Source: Bacteroidales bacterium (GTDB lineage: Bacteria > Bacteroidota > Bacteroidia > Bacteroidales > F082). From it: DNA of 64,000 nucleotides. Within the stretch, counting starts at the first letter, position 1. Every line of letters begins with the position of its first letter. Of this stretch, positions 34,774 to 43,540 are shown piece by piece. The stretch spans positions 372,001-436,000 of the forward strand of contig JAFXLL010000010.1 of NCBI GenBank assembly GCA_017531225.1, given 5' to 3'. The translations under genes were made by a program, and so were the position numbers. The notes under the pieces were generated by a model. That model was not told the origin of the DNA. It did not search any database and saw nothing but the letters and a program-made list of their open reading frames with translations.

Positions 34774-36507
34774 ATGAAAAGATTACTTACCGCAATGATG
34801 GCCTTGGTCCTTGTTTTTGTCTTTGGCAAAGCCAATGCCTGCACTAATTTCCTGATCACTAAAGGAGCCTCTACCGACGGCAGCTGCATGATCTCCTACG
34901 CCGCCGACTCTCACGTGCTTTATGGCGAATTGTATCACTTCCCGGCAGGCGACCATGCTCCTGGCACCATGCGCGACGTGTATGACTGGGACGGCGGTGC
35001 TTATCTCGGACAGATTCCTGAGGCAGCACACACCTACAACGTGGTTGGCAACATGAACGAATGTCAAGTGGCCATCGGCGAGACCACCTACGGCGGCATT
35101 GAAGCCCTTTGGGGAGGTCAAGGCGTCATCGACTACGGCAGCCTGATCTACATCACCCTGCAGCGTGCCACAACTGCTCGCGAAGCCATCAAAATCATGG
35201 GTGAACTGGTCTACAACTACGGCTATGTCAGCGAAGGTGAATCCTTCTCCATTTGCGACACCGAAGAATGCTGGATCCTTGAGATGATTGGTAAAGGTAA
35301 GGAAAACAAAGGTGCCGTGTGGGTTGCCCGCCGCATCCCTGATGGCTATGTGAGCGGTCATGCCAACCAAGCCCGTATCACCACTTTCCCGTTAGCCACC
35401 AGAAAGTGCAAGACCAGCATCACTTTCAAGAATATTGACAAGCTGCTGAAAGACAAGAACATCGACTGCGTGTATACCGATGACGTCATCAGCTTCGCCA
35501 AGGAAATGAAACTCTATAACGGTCCAGATGACCAATTCTCTTTCTCTGACGTTTATAACCCTGTGACCTTCGATGGCGCTCGTTTCTGCGACCTCCGCGT
35601 GTGGGCCATGTTCAACAAGGTGACCGACAACATGAAAGACTATTGGGACTATGCCACTGGCCGCGACATCAAGCGTGCACAGCCTTACACCGCTAACATG
35701 TGCCAGACCCCTGACAACTTCCCAACCAACCGCATGCCTCTTTGGGTGAAGCCCAACAAGCAGGTTAGCGTGCTCGACATGATGGACTTCATGCGTGATC
35801 ACCTTGAAGGCACTGAACTTGACATGTCTAAAGACTTCGGAGCAGGTCCGTTCCACTGCCCATACCGCTGGCGCCCAATGGACTGGGAAGTCGATGGCGT
35901 GACTTATGTGCATGAGCGCACCACCGCCACCCAACAGACTGGCTTTAGCTTTGTGGCTCAGAGCCGTGGCTACAACCCCTTCGGCATCATCTGGTTCGGC
36001 GTTGACGACACCGACAACTGCGTGTATTGCCCGATGTACACCTGCATGACTGAGGTTCCTGAGAGCTATCGCGAAGGCAATGGCTCCATGACCCAATGGT
36101 CAGAGAACTCTGCTTTCTGGACCTTCAGCCAGATGAGTAACTGGGCTTACACCAAGTATAACTACATCCACCCTGAGATCCGCAATCGTCAGCGCGAGAT
36201 GGAAACCAAATGGGTGGAAAAAATGGTTCCTGAACTCGATAAAAGAGTGGAAGCCATCAAGGGTCGCGACGGACAAGTGCTGGAGATGACCCGCTTCTCC
36301 TGCAACACCGCCAACGATCTTTGCGCTTCCTGGAAGCAGTTCTACCATGAGCTCTTCATGAAGTACATGGACGGCAACCTGAACACTGCCCAACCAGTGA
36401 ACCCCGGCAGCAAATATACCCCCATCAAGAGCGAGCATCCCAAGTATAGCGATGAATACTATCGCATACTTATCGAGAAGACTGGCGACAAGTATAAAGC
36501 CTATTAA
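34774..36507 (+). CDS. Secreted C69-family dipeptidase
   Basis: A 577-residue peptidase of family C69 (formerly U34), an N-terminal nucleophile hydrolase that cleaves dipeptides. A signal peptide (MKRLLTAMMALVLVFVFGKANA) ends exactly before Cys23, which becomes the N-terminal nucleophile (CTNFLITKGAS). DGSCMISYAADSH, the conserved MNECQVAIGETTYGG block and GHANQARITTFPL fit the family. It is probably periplasmic or surface-attached and complements the DPP IV and secreted endopeptidases in the window. It precedes glnS, the gap being mostly heptad repeat. Confidence 0.9.
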   Translation: MKRLLTAMMALVLVFVFGKANACTNFLITKGASTDGSCMISYAADSHVLYGELYHFPAGDHAPGTMRDVYDWDGGAYLGQIPEAAHTYNVVGNMNECQVAIGETTYGGIEALWGGQGVIDYGSLIYITLQRATTAREAIKIMGELVYNYGYVSEGESFSICDTEECWILEMIGKGKENKGAVWVARRIPDGYVSGHANQARITTFPLATRKCKTSITFKNIDKLLKDKNIDCVYTDDVISFAKEMKLYNGPDDQFSFSDVYNPVTFDGARFCDLRVWAMFNKVTDNMKDYWDYATGRDIKRAQPYTANMCQTPDNFPTNRMPLWVKPNKQVSVLDMMDFMRDHLEGTELDMSKDFGAGPFHCPYRWRPMDWEVDGVTYVHERTTATQQTGFSFVAQSRGYNPFGIIWFGVDDTDNCVYCPMYTCMTEVPESYREGNGSMTQWSENSAFWTFSQMSNWAYTKYNYIHPEIRNRQREMETKWVEKMVPELDKRVEAIKGRDGQVLEMTRFSCNTANDLCASWKQFYHELFMKYMDGNLNTAQPVNPGSKYTPIKSEHPKYSDEYYRILIEKTGDKYKAY

Positions 36508-36535
36508 GTTTAGAGTTTAAAGTTTAGAGTTTATT
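36508..36535 (+). repeat. Heptanucleotide tandem repeat (4 units)
   Basis: GTTTAGA, GTTTAAA, GTTTAGA, GTTTATT in tandem fill the gap from the dipeptidase stop codon to 3 bases before the glnS ATG. Confidence 0.9.
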
Positions 36536-36538
36536 GTT

Positions 36539-38281
<1,743 letters not shown>

Positions 38282-38300
38282 GTATTTGATCATCAATTTT

Positions 38301-38330
38301 AATAGAGACGTAGCATGCTACGTCTCTATT
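38301..38330 (+). terminator. 30-bp perfect palindrome after glnS, probable terminator
   Basis: Fifteen-base arms (beginning AATAGAGACGTAGCA) pair perfectly with no spacer, followed by ATTTTT on the plus strand. The hairpin with its T-run can end glnS transcription. The GAGACGTRGCATGCYACGTCTC type of palindrome resembles dispersed repetitive palindromes, so it could also be a REP-like element. Confidence 0.7.
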
Positions 38331-38369
38331 ATTTTTGCAAAAAACTATTGACAAAACAGAAAAAAAGAT

Positions 38370-38377
38370 TACTTTTG
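38370..38377 (+). promoter_or_regulatory. hicAB promoter
   Basis: TACTTTTG (-7 box) with TTG at 38348-38350 and a 19-base spacer gives one of the best promoter matches in the window. The ATG of hicA follows 19 bp after the box. Confidence 0.75.
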
Positions 38378-38397
38378 CAACTGAAAAATAGTTGCAA
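38375..38397 (+). promoter_or_regulatory. Probable HicB operator: perfect 8-bp inverted repeat
   Basis: TTGCAACT and AGTTGCAA are exact reverse complements separated by 7 bases (GAAAAAT). The left arm overlaps the -7 box and the right arm reaches the A of the hicA start codon, an ideal place for repression by the ribbon-helix-helix domain of HicB. Confidence 0.7.
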
Positions 38398-38654
38398 TGA
38401 CGAATAAAGAAAAACTGAAAAATAGGATTCGCCAACTTCCCAAAGATTTCACCTTTGAGGAATTGGAAACGATTCTTTATCAGTTAGGATTTGAACGGGA
38501 CAACAAAGGGAAAACCTCAGGATCACGGGTGAGATTTTATAATCGCGAAAAGCATTTACAGTATTTGGCACACAAACCTCACCCTCAAAGTATTATTAAA
38601 GAAAAAGCTTTAAAAGATATCGTTGATTTTCTAGAAGAAAACAAACTCTTATAA
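38397..38654 (+). CDS. hicA: HicA-family mRNA interferase toxin
   Basis: An 85-residue toxin of a type II toxin-antitoxin pair. It has the small dsRBD-like HicA fold: FTFEELETILYQLGFE, then GSRVRFYNREKHLQ and LAHKPHPQ, where His59 or His62 is the likely catalytic His (HKPHP is the form common in Bacteroidetes HicA). HicA cleaves mRNA and stalls growth when HicB is lost. It is one base upstream of hicB. The base composition of the pair is clearly more AT-rich than glnS beside it, suggesting acquisition by transfer. Confidence 0.88.
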   Translation: MTNKEKLKNRIRQLPKDFTFEELETILYQLGFERDNKGKTSGSRVRFYNREKHLQYLAHKPHPQSIIKEKALKDIVDFLEENKLL

Positions 38655-38655
38655 T

Positions 38656-38991
38656 ATGGAAACACTGAGATACAAAGGATTTATCGGAAGCATCGAAGCA
38701 GAGTTAAACGAAAACACGCTTTACGGGAAGGTGCTTGGATTAGACAAAGGAACACTTGTCACGTATGAAGGACAAACGATTTCTGAGTTAAAAGAAGATT
38801 TTACTAATGCGGTGGATGACTATATCACACATTGTAAAGAAAACGGGATTCCTTTACACAAGTCTTATAGCGGAAGTTTTAACATCCGCATTCCCGCTGA
38901 ATTACATGCCCGAGCAGCGGTTATGGCCCAAGAGCTTGGCATTTCATTAAATGCGTTTGTGAGGGAGAGTCTCGCTAAGGCTGTAATGTAA
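38656..38991 (+). CDS. hicB: HicB-family antitoxin with ribbon-helix-helix DNA-binding domain
   Basis: The 111-residue antitoxin has an N-terminal HicB partial RNase H-like fold (YKGFIGSIEAELNENTLYGKVLGL, TYEGQTISELKEDFTNAVDDYI) and a C-terminal ribbon-helix-helix (about 74-111, FNIRIPAELHARAAVMAQE... FVRESLAKAV). The N-terminal part neutralises HicA and the C-terminal part should bind the inverted repeat at 38375-38397 and repress the operon. It lies immediately after hicA and ends at a strong terminator. Confidence 0.9.
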   Translation: METLRYKGFIGSIEAELNENTLYGKVLGLDKGTLVTYEGQTISELKEDFTNAVDDYITHCKENGIPLHKSYSGSFNIRIPAELHARAAVMAQELGISLNAFVRESLAKAVM

Positions 38992-38998
38992 TAAAAAA

Positions 38999-39020
38999 GG
39001 GGTCTCACGACCCCTTTTTT
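38999..39020. terminator. Bidirectional terminator between hicB and blaR1
   Basis: GGGGTC-TCAC-GACCCC hairpin flanked by A6 on the left and T6 on the right, so it can end transcripts from both sides. It lies between the hicB stop and the blaR1 stop. Confidence 0.9.
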
Positions 39021-41089
39021 CATTTACCAATCTTGTAAGTCACCGGCAGCACGTATCTCACTCTGACCGGCTTTCCGTCCATGGTGCCAGGCTTCCATTT
39101 TGGCATGCCCTTAACAACACGGACTGCCTCATCGTTCAGATCTTGCTTGGATGGTTCTGGCTTAATCGTTTCAACCTCGGTAACCGAACCATCAGCTTCG
39201 ACCACAAACTTCACCATGACACGATAGGTAGCTTTGGTATCCATATCCATGTATTTCTCAGGAACAGTGATGTTCTCTTGCAAATACTTGATCATGGCCT
39301 CCATGCCGCCAACATACTCTGGCATCGTCTCAGGGGTATCATAAATATTATCCTTATCTGAATTTGCCGGCCATCCCCCAACTGGATTTGATGACTTGCC
39401 CTTTTTACTGAAAACGATCTTTTCCACGCCGATGTCATCTTTCATGTCGTAGAAATTGACAATCATGTTGCCTTGGGCATCAAGGGTAAAACCGTAAGGA
39501 GGTTGGGCTTCAGCCGTCATGGCACTGCCGTCGGGATTGGTGGGGTTGATGGAACCCATCGATTTGCCATCAAAAGTATAGGTGAAGGGCAGGCCGACAT
39601 CCTGAAAATCAACCTCGGTCTTGCCTTTCTTCTCTGAAGTCAAGGTCATCACGAAGTAGCCTGCAGTGGCGCTCTCAATTTCCATGGTCATGTGCATCGT
39701 GTAGTTCACCTTGTCCTTGATGCCCTTCCCTGTGCCTTCCCAAGAGGTACCTGACAAGCCGTTATCCTTGACATTTTCCTCCAATTTGAAAAAGACAGGA
39801 AGTACATAGTATACACGAACCGGCTTGCCCTTCATCATACCAGGCTTCCATTTCGGCATGGCCTTCACTACGCGGAGCGCTTCTTCGTCGCAGCCGCCAC
39901 CGATGCCTCTCATTATCTTGGCGCTAGACACCGAGCCGTCTTTCTCGATTACGAAGCTGATAAACACTCTACCACTGATCTCTTTCTCTTTGGCTTCCTC
40001 GGGATATTTGATGTTTTCGGAGAGATATGTTGCCATTTGACTCATACCTCCGGGGAATTCCGGCATCACCTCAACAACATTGTAAATGCTGTCAGTGTCC
40101 ATTTTCTTGATCTTGACATCAGTGACATCATCGGTTGTGATTTCGTTAACGGTCTGATCCGTTTTCTTCACTTGTTGTGCCGAGGCCCTTGCGTTGACAA
40201 TCAGCAATAGCGCCAACACGGGCAACGTTGCCAGCAGCTTCCACCAGAAGCCCTTGGCCTTTTCATGTTTTGTAATCATCTTGATACGTTTTTTGGTTAA
40301 GATTAAACTGAAATTATTGCTCATGTCGCTGAAATCGACGGCCGTGCACTGCTGCAAGATCAGCATCATGTAGTTTCTCTTGTCGGCTCCAGTGGACACC
40401 ACGTCATCATCGGCGATGTATTCGTGAAGGCTCTGGAGTTCTCTTTTATAGAAGTAAATGAAGGGGTTGAACCACTGGAAGATCTTCACCAGCTCCACCA
40501 TCAGGATGTCCCATGAATGATGATGGCTGATATGGCTCAACTCATGACGGATGATGTCGGGGTTGACATTTTCATCCGTGAAGAAGGCATAGCGGAAGAA
40601 CGAATAGGGACCATGCTCCTTGTGGGTGAACACCATGGTATAGCCGTCCATCTTGCGCTTGGGCGAACGGATAATCATGGCAACCAGTTTCCCCATCTTG
40701 AAGAGGAAAAGCAATGCCATTACCGCCACACCTATTAAATAAATAACGCCCAACACTTGCCATAGCGAAAAATGGATTCGGGTAGGGGTTGCGACTTCCA
40801 CCTCGGGCAAGGTAACCACGGAAGGATCGCCATAGCTAATAGTGATTTCATTAAGCATGAAGCCATTGAATAGGTTTTGCTTGAATGCCACCACCTGAGG
40901 CGTGCTCTCACCCATCAGCAGTCCGAACAACGGCAACGCCAGTGAAAACAGCATGGCCGACAACAAGTAGAAGCGGTTGAACTGGAACCGATTGCTATTG
41001 GTGAACAGCAGACGATAAGCCACCCACAGCACCATCAAGCCAATGGCAATGGGCAGGAGATACTCTGTAAATAATGTTTGTGTGTTCAT
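39020..41089 (-). CDS. M56-family BlaR1-like sensor peptidase fused to two TonB C-terminal domains
   Basis: The 689-residue membrane protein starts with four hydrophobic helices and an M56 zinc-protease domain (HELSH, His182; then HHHSWDILMVELVKIFQWFNP and HEYIADDDVV). After a further helix (about 284-302) come two TonB C-terminal domains, each built on FPGGM/YVGGM... LPKW-type AMPKWKPG... YVLPV, at about 330-450 and 580-689, separated by a ~110-residue lipocalin-like insert. No penicillin-binding sensor is present, so the signal is unlikely to be a beta-lactam. In the classic system such a peptidase relieves BlaI repression; here blaI is 3 bp upstream. Confidence 0.88.
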   Translation of the reverse strand: MNTQTLFTEYLLPIAIGLMVLWVAYRLLFTNSNRFQFNRFYLLSAMLFSLALPLFGLLMGESTPQVVAFKQNLFNGFMLNEITISYGDPSVVTLPEVEVATPTRIHFSLWQVLGVIYLIGVAVMALLFLFKMGKLVAMIIRSPKRKMDGYTMVFTHKEHGPYSFFRYAFFTDENVNPDIIRHELSHISHHHSWDILMVELVKIFQWFNPFIYFYKRELQSLHEYIADDDVVSTGADKRNYMMLILQQCTAVDFSDMSNNFSLILTKKRIKMITKHEKAKGFWWKLLATLPVLALLLIVNARASAQQVKKTDQTVNEITTDDVTDVKIKKMDTDSIYNVVEVMPEFPGGMSQMATYLSENIKYPEEAKEKEISGRVFISFVIEKDGSVSSAKIMRGIGGGCDEEALRVVKAMPKWKPGMMKGKPVRVYYVLPVFFKLEENVKDNGLSGTSWEGTGKGIKDKVNYTMHMTMEIESATAGYFVMTLTSEKKGKTEVDFQDVGLPFTYTFDGKSMGSINPTNPDGSAMTAEAQPPYGFTLDAQGNMIVNFYDMKDDIGVEKIVFSKKGKSSNPVGGWPANSDKDNIYDTPETMPEYVGGMEAMIKYLQENITVPEKYMDMDTKATYRVMVKFVVEADGSVTEVETIKPEPSKQDLNDEAVRVVKGMPKWKPGTMDGKPVRVRYVLPVTYKIGK

Positions 41090-41092
41090 GGC

Positions 41093-41467
41093 TTATTTCT
41101 TTTCGACTTCAATAGCATCGTCAATCATTTTCTTTAAGGTCTCCAACTCCTCGAGGCTGAAGTTTTCCTTCTTGGCGAAGGCCGATACCAAGTCGAGGTA
41201 GGAGTTGTTGAAGTAGCGTTCCACCACGCTGCCCAGGAAATTCTGCGAATACTCCTCTTTGCTGATGGCTGGACTGTAACGGTTGGCTCTACAGAAGGTC
41301 TCGTGCTTCACAAAACCTTTGTTTTCGAGGATCTTGATGACGGTCAAAACCGTGTTGTAAGCCGGCTTCGGTTCGGGGAAGGCCGCCATGATTTCGTTGG
41401 CAAAACCCTGACCGATGCCCCACAGCACCTGCATCACTTGTTCCTCTGCTTTTGTTAACTCTTTCAT
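41093..41467 (-). CDS. BlaI/MecI/CopY-family transcriptional repressor
   Basis: A winged-helix repressor. The frame is open to 41521, but the ATG at 41467 (MKELTKAEEQVMQVLW) matches the family start and follows the promoter; this gives 124 residues. Typical parts are TKAEEQVMQVLWGIG, AYNTVLTVIKILENKGFVKHE (recognition helix and wing) and a C-terminal dimerisation half rich in Leu and Glu. It precedes the M56-TonB gene by 3 bp, the usual blaI-blaR order. Two identical dyads bracket its promoter, so autoregulation is likely. Confidence 0.92.
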   Translation of the reverse strand: MKELTKAEEQVMQVLWGIGQGFANEIMAAFPEPKPAYNTVLTVIKILENKGFVKHETFCRANRYSPAISKEEYSQNFLGSVVERYFNNSYLDLVSAFAKKENFSLEELETLKKMIDDAIEVEKK

Positions 41468-41491
41468 TTTCAGTGTTATTAATCGATTTAT

Positions 41492-41507
41492 AACTATTTT
41501 CTTAGTT
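41492..41507 (-). promoter_or_regulatory. BlaI operator candidate 1 (downstream dyad)
   Basis: AACTA-TTTTCT-TAGTT, a perfect 5+5 dyad with 6-base spacer, between the -7 box and the blaI start. Centres of the two dyads are 54 bp apart. Confidence 0.7.
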
Positions 41508-41518
41508 CTATAACGCTG

Positions 41519-41526
41519 CAAATATA
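41519..41526 (-). promoter_or_regulatory. blaI-blaR1 promoter (minus strand)
   Basis: Minus-strand TATATTTG is the -7 box; TTG (CAA on plus, 41545-41547) is 18 bases upstream as the -33 element. The -33 element overlaps the upstream dyad. Confidence 0.78.
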
Positions 41527-41545
41527 CATAATATTTTAATCTTGC

Positions 41546-41561
41546 AACTATTTTTTTAGTT
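41546..41561 (-). promoter_or_regulatory. BlaI operator candidate 2 (upstream dyad)
   Basis: AACTA-TTTTTT-TAGTT, the same dyad as at 41492-41507, overlapping the -33 element of the blaI promoter. Confidence 0.7.
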
Positions 41562-41628
41562 TATTCACGAAAAAATTTACTTAAATCAAAAAATTTGGAT
41601 TTTTTTCTTGCATGAAATAAAAAAAGTG

Positions 41629-41636
41629 TATTTTTG
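41629..41636 (+). promoter_or_regulatory. Promoter of tRNA-Gln
   Basis: TATTTTTG (-7 box) with TTG at 41608-41610 and an 18-base spacer; the tRNA begins 14 bp downstream. Confidence 0.78.
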
Positions 41637-41649
41637 CAGCCGAAATCAG

Positions 41650-41720
41650 TGTCCAATGGTGTAATGGCAGCACAACTGACTCTGGATCAGTTAGTCTAGG
41701 TTCGAATCCTGGTTGGACAA
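41650..41720 (+). tRNA. tRNA-Gln (anticodon CTG)
   Basis: A complete cloverleaf: acceptor stem TGTCCAA/TTGGACA, anticodon stem ACTGA/TCAGT around loop CTCTGGA (anticodon CTG, reading CAG), and T arm with GGTTCGAATCC. The first pair is T-A, as in most tRNA-Gln. The discriminator is A and CCA is not encoded. It is flanked by its own promoter and terminator. Confidence 0.95.
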
Positions 41721-41728
41721 CTAAGCAT

Positions 41729-41768
41729 CCCTAACTTGTTGAAATTCAGGTTAGGGTTTTCTTTTTTA
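41729..41768 (+). terminator. Terminator after tRNA-Gln
   Basis: CCCTAAC and GTTAGGG form a hairpin (41729-41756) followed by a long T-rich run up to 41768, just before the pseudouridine synthase start. Confidence 0.8.
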
Positions 41769-41770
41769 TC

Positions 41771-42325
41771 ATGGTCATCCTTTTCAACAAGCCTTACGGC
41801 GTATTAAGTCAGTTCACTCCCGAGGCGGGGCATCCGGCACTCAATGAGTTCGGGTTCCCTCCTGGCGTGTATGCGGCAGGGCGACTGGACCATGACAGCG
41901 AGGGCGCCTTGCTGCTCACCGACGATGGCAGACTTGTCAAGAAGCTATTGGATCCGAAGTTCGAGCATCCACGCACCTATCTTGTACAGGTGGACGGACA
42001 GATCACTCCCGAGGCCTTGAAGCAGCTGTCGAAAGGCGTGGTGATCAAAGGTTATCGTACCAAACCATGTCGCGCAGAGATGGCTACTCCACCCGAGGAT
42101 CTTTGGGAGAGGATTCCGCCCATCCGTTACCGCGCCAACATCCCCACCAGCTGGATCCGTATCACTCTCATCGAAGGCAAAAACAGGCAAGTGCGGCACA
42201 TGACGGCCGCCGTAGGGTTCCCCACACTAAGGCTCATCCGAATAAAAATCGGTGATTTCTCGTTAGGCGACCTCAAACCCGGCGAATGGAAGATTGTAAA
42301 GACTATTTATCCAAATTCATTTTAA
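41771..42325 (+). CDS. RsuA/RluE-family rRNA pseudouridine synthase
   Basis: A 184-residue synthase that isomerises a uridine in rRNA. It begins directly with the catalytic fold (VILFNKPYGVLSQF) and has no S4 domain, as in RluE. The catalytic Asp is in AGRLDHDSEGALLLT. LIEGKNRQVRHMTAAVGFPTLRLIR is the conserved C-terminal block. It lies right after the tRNA-Gln terminator and overlaps udk tail-to-tail by 23 bases. RluE-like is favoured over RsuA because of length; the modified position is not certain. Confidence 0.9.
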   Translation: MVILFNKPYGVLSQFTPEAGHPALNEFGFPPGVYAAGRLDHDSEGALLLTDDGRLVKKLLDPKFEHPRTYLVQVDGQITPEALKQLSKGVVIKGYRTKPCRAEMATPPEDLWERIPPIRYRANIPTSWIRITLIEGKNRQVRHMTAAVGFPTLRLIRIKIGDFSLGDLKPGEWKIVKTIYPNSF

Positions 42326-42911
42326 TGCGCGAAGCGAGGATATCGACAACCACGGGGCTAGAGCCTTGAGGCAGGATGATGTCGGCATAACGCTTGGTAG
42401 GCTCGATGAACTGCTGGTGCATAGGCTTCACATAGGTTTGGTAATGGCGAAGCACAGCTTCCCAAGTGCGGCCACGCTCAGCGATATCGCGATGGATAAT
42501 ACGCATCAAACGCTCGTCACTGTCGGTATCCACAAACACCTTGATATCCATGCGCTTGCGAAGCTCTTCGCTGTTCAACACCAAGATACCCTCCACGATG
42601 ATCACCTCGGTGGGCTCCACGTGAACCACCTCTTCGGAACGGGCGCAGGTGACGTAGGTATAGATCGGCATCGGGATGGTCTCACCTTTCTTCAGACGAT
42701 CCAAATGGTCGATCATCAGACTCCATTCAATGGCGTCAGGATGGTCGAAATTGATGTGCAGCTTCTCCTCTGGCGAGAGGTGCCCGTTGTCGTAATAATA
42801 AGCGTCTTGTGATATAACCGAAACCGAATTGTTAGGCAGCTGCTTGACCAGCTCTTTGACGACGGTGGTCTTGCCTGAACCTGAACCGCCTGCGATACCG
42901 ATGATTAACAT
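42303..42911 (-). CDS. udk: Uridine kinase
   Basis: A 202-residue P-loop kinase of pyrimidine salvage that phosphorylates uridine and cytidine to the monophosphates. The Walker A loop is GGSGSGKTT (8-16). SQDAYYYDN, FDHPDAIEWSLMIDHLDRL and IVEGILVL are the standard uridine kinase blocks, and RDIAERGRTWEAVLRHYQTYVKPMHQQFIEPTK is kept near the end. Its promoter stands back to back with that of the flavinylated lipoprotein gene. Confidence 0.95.
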   Translation of the reverse strand: MLIIGIAGGSGSGKTTVVKELVKQLPNNSVSVISQDAYYYDNGHLSPEEKLHINFDHPDAIEWSLMIDHLDRLKKGETIPMPIYTYVTCARSEEVVHVEPTEVIIVEGILVLNSEELRKRMDIKVFVDTDSDERLMRIIHRDIAERGRTWEAVLRHYQTYVKPMHQQFIEPTKRYADIILPQGSSPVVVDILASRIKMNLDK

Positions 42912-42933
42912 GTTATTGCGTTTTTTGAATTCG

Positions 42934-42941
42934 CAAAGATA
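42934..42941 (-). promoter_or_regulatory. Promoter of udk (minus strand)
   Basis: Minus-strand TATCTTTG (-7 box) with TTG (CAA on plus, 42961-42963) 19 bases upstream. Confidence 0.7.
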
Positions 42942-42949
42942 AAAAAAAG

Positions 42950-42957
42950 TAATTTTG
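42950..42957 (+). promoter_or_regulatory. Promoter of the FMN-binding lipoprotein gene
   Basis: TAATTTTG matches the Bacteroidetes -7 box, 17 bp before the ATG at 42975; a TTG at 42925-42927 is 22 bases upstream. Confidence 0.6.
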
Positions 42958-42974
42958 CATCAAATTTCAACGCC

Positions 42975-43472
42975 ATGAAAAAATCAAAGCTTTATTTCGC
43001 TGGGCTGATCATCGCCCTCTCCACCCTTTTGTTCACCCAATGCACCAGTTACACTCCCACTGAGAAAGACCTTCCCATCGAGACCCTGACAGAACTCCAG
43101 GTTGCCTTCCCAAAGGCCACTTACGTCGAGCTGACTAAGACTGCCACATACGCCGTGAAGGATGAAAAAGGAAAAGTCATCGGCACCGTGCTGCTATCTT
43201 CCCCTTATTCCGATGAGATCATGGGATTCAATGGCCCTACCCCACTGCAAATCGCCATGGATGCCGATGGTAAGATCATCGAGGTTCGTGTGTTGGCCAA
43301 CGACGAGACGCCTAATTTCCTAAACCGCGTGATCAAGGCTGGGTTCCTCGACTCATGGAACGGCCTGACCGCCGAAGAGGCTTTGAATAAAGAAGTGGAT
43401 GCCGTCAGCGGAGCGACTTACTCCTCCAAAGGAATCCAGAATAGCTTGAAAGCACGTCTTTCGAACATTTAA
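42975..43472 (+). CDS. FMN-binding domain lipoprotein, probably flavinylated
   Basis: A 165-residue protein with a lipoprotein-type signal (LLFTQC, lipid-modified Cys about 23) and one FMN-binding domain. GFNGPTPLQIAMDADGKIIEVRVLANDETPNFLNRV is the NqrC/RnfG-type fold, and DAVSGATYSS contains the flavinylation site (Thr148), to which ApbE attaches FMN through a phosphoester bond. It is a stand-alone carrier: no Rnf, Nqr or ApbE gene is adjacent. It probably moves electrons on the outer face of the inner membrane. The partner enzymes are unknown. Confidence 0.88.
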   Translation: MKKSKLYFAGLIIALSTLLFTQCTSYTPTEKDLPIETLTELQVAFPKATYVELTKTATYAVKDEKGKVIGTVLLSSPYSDEIMGFNGPTPLQIAMDADGKIIEVRVLANDETPNFLNRVIKAGFLDSWNGLTAEEALNKEVDAVSGATYSSKGIQNSLKARLSNI

Positions 43473-43540
43473 TAAAATGGTATGATTCTTGTTTATTTTT
43501 CAATGTGTAATTCACGTAAGAACAAATAATACAACATACC

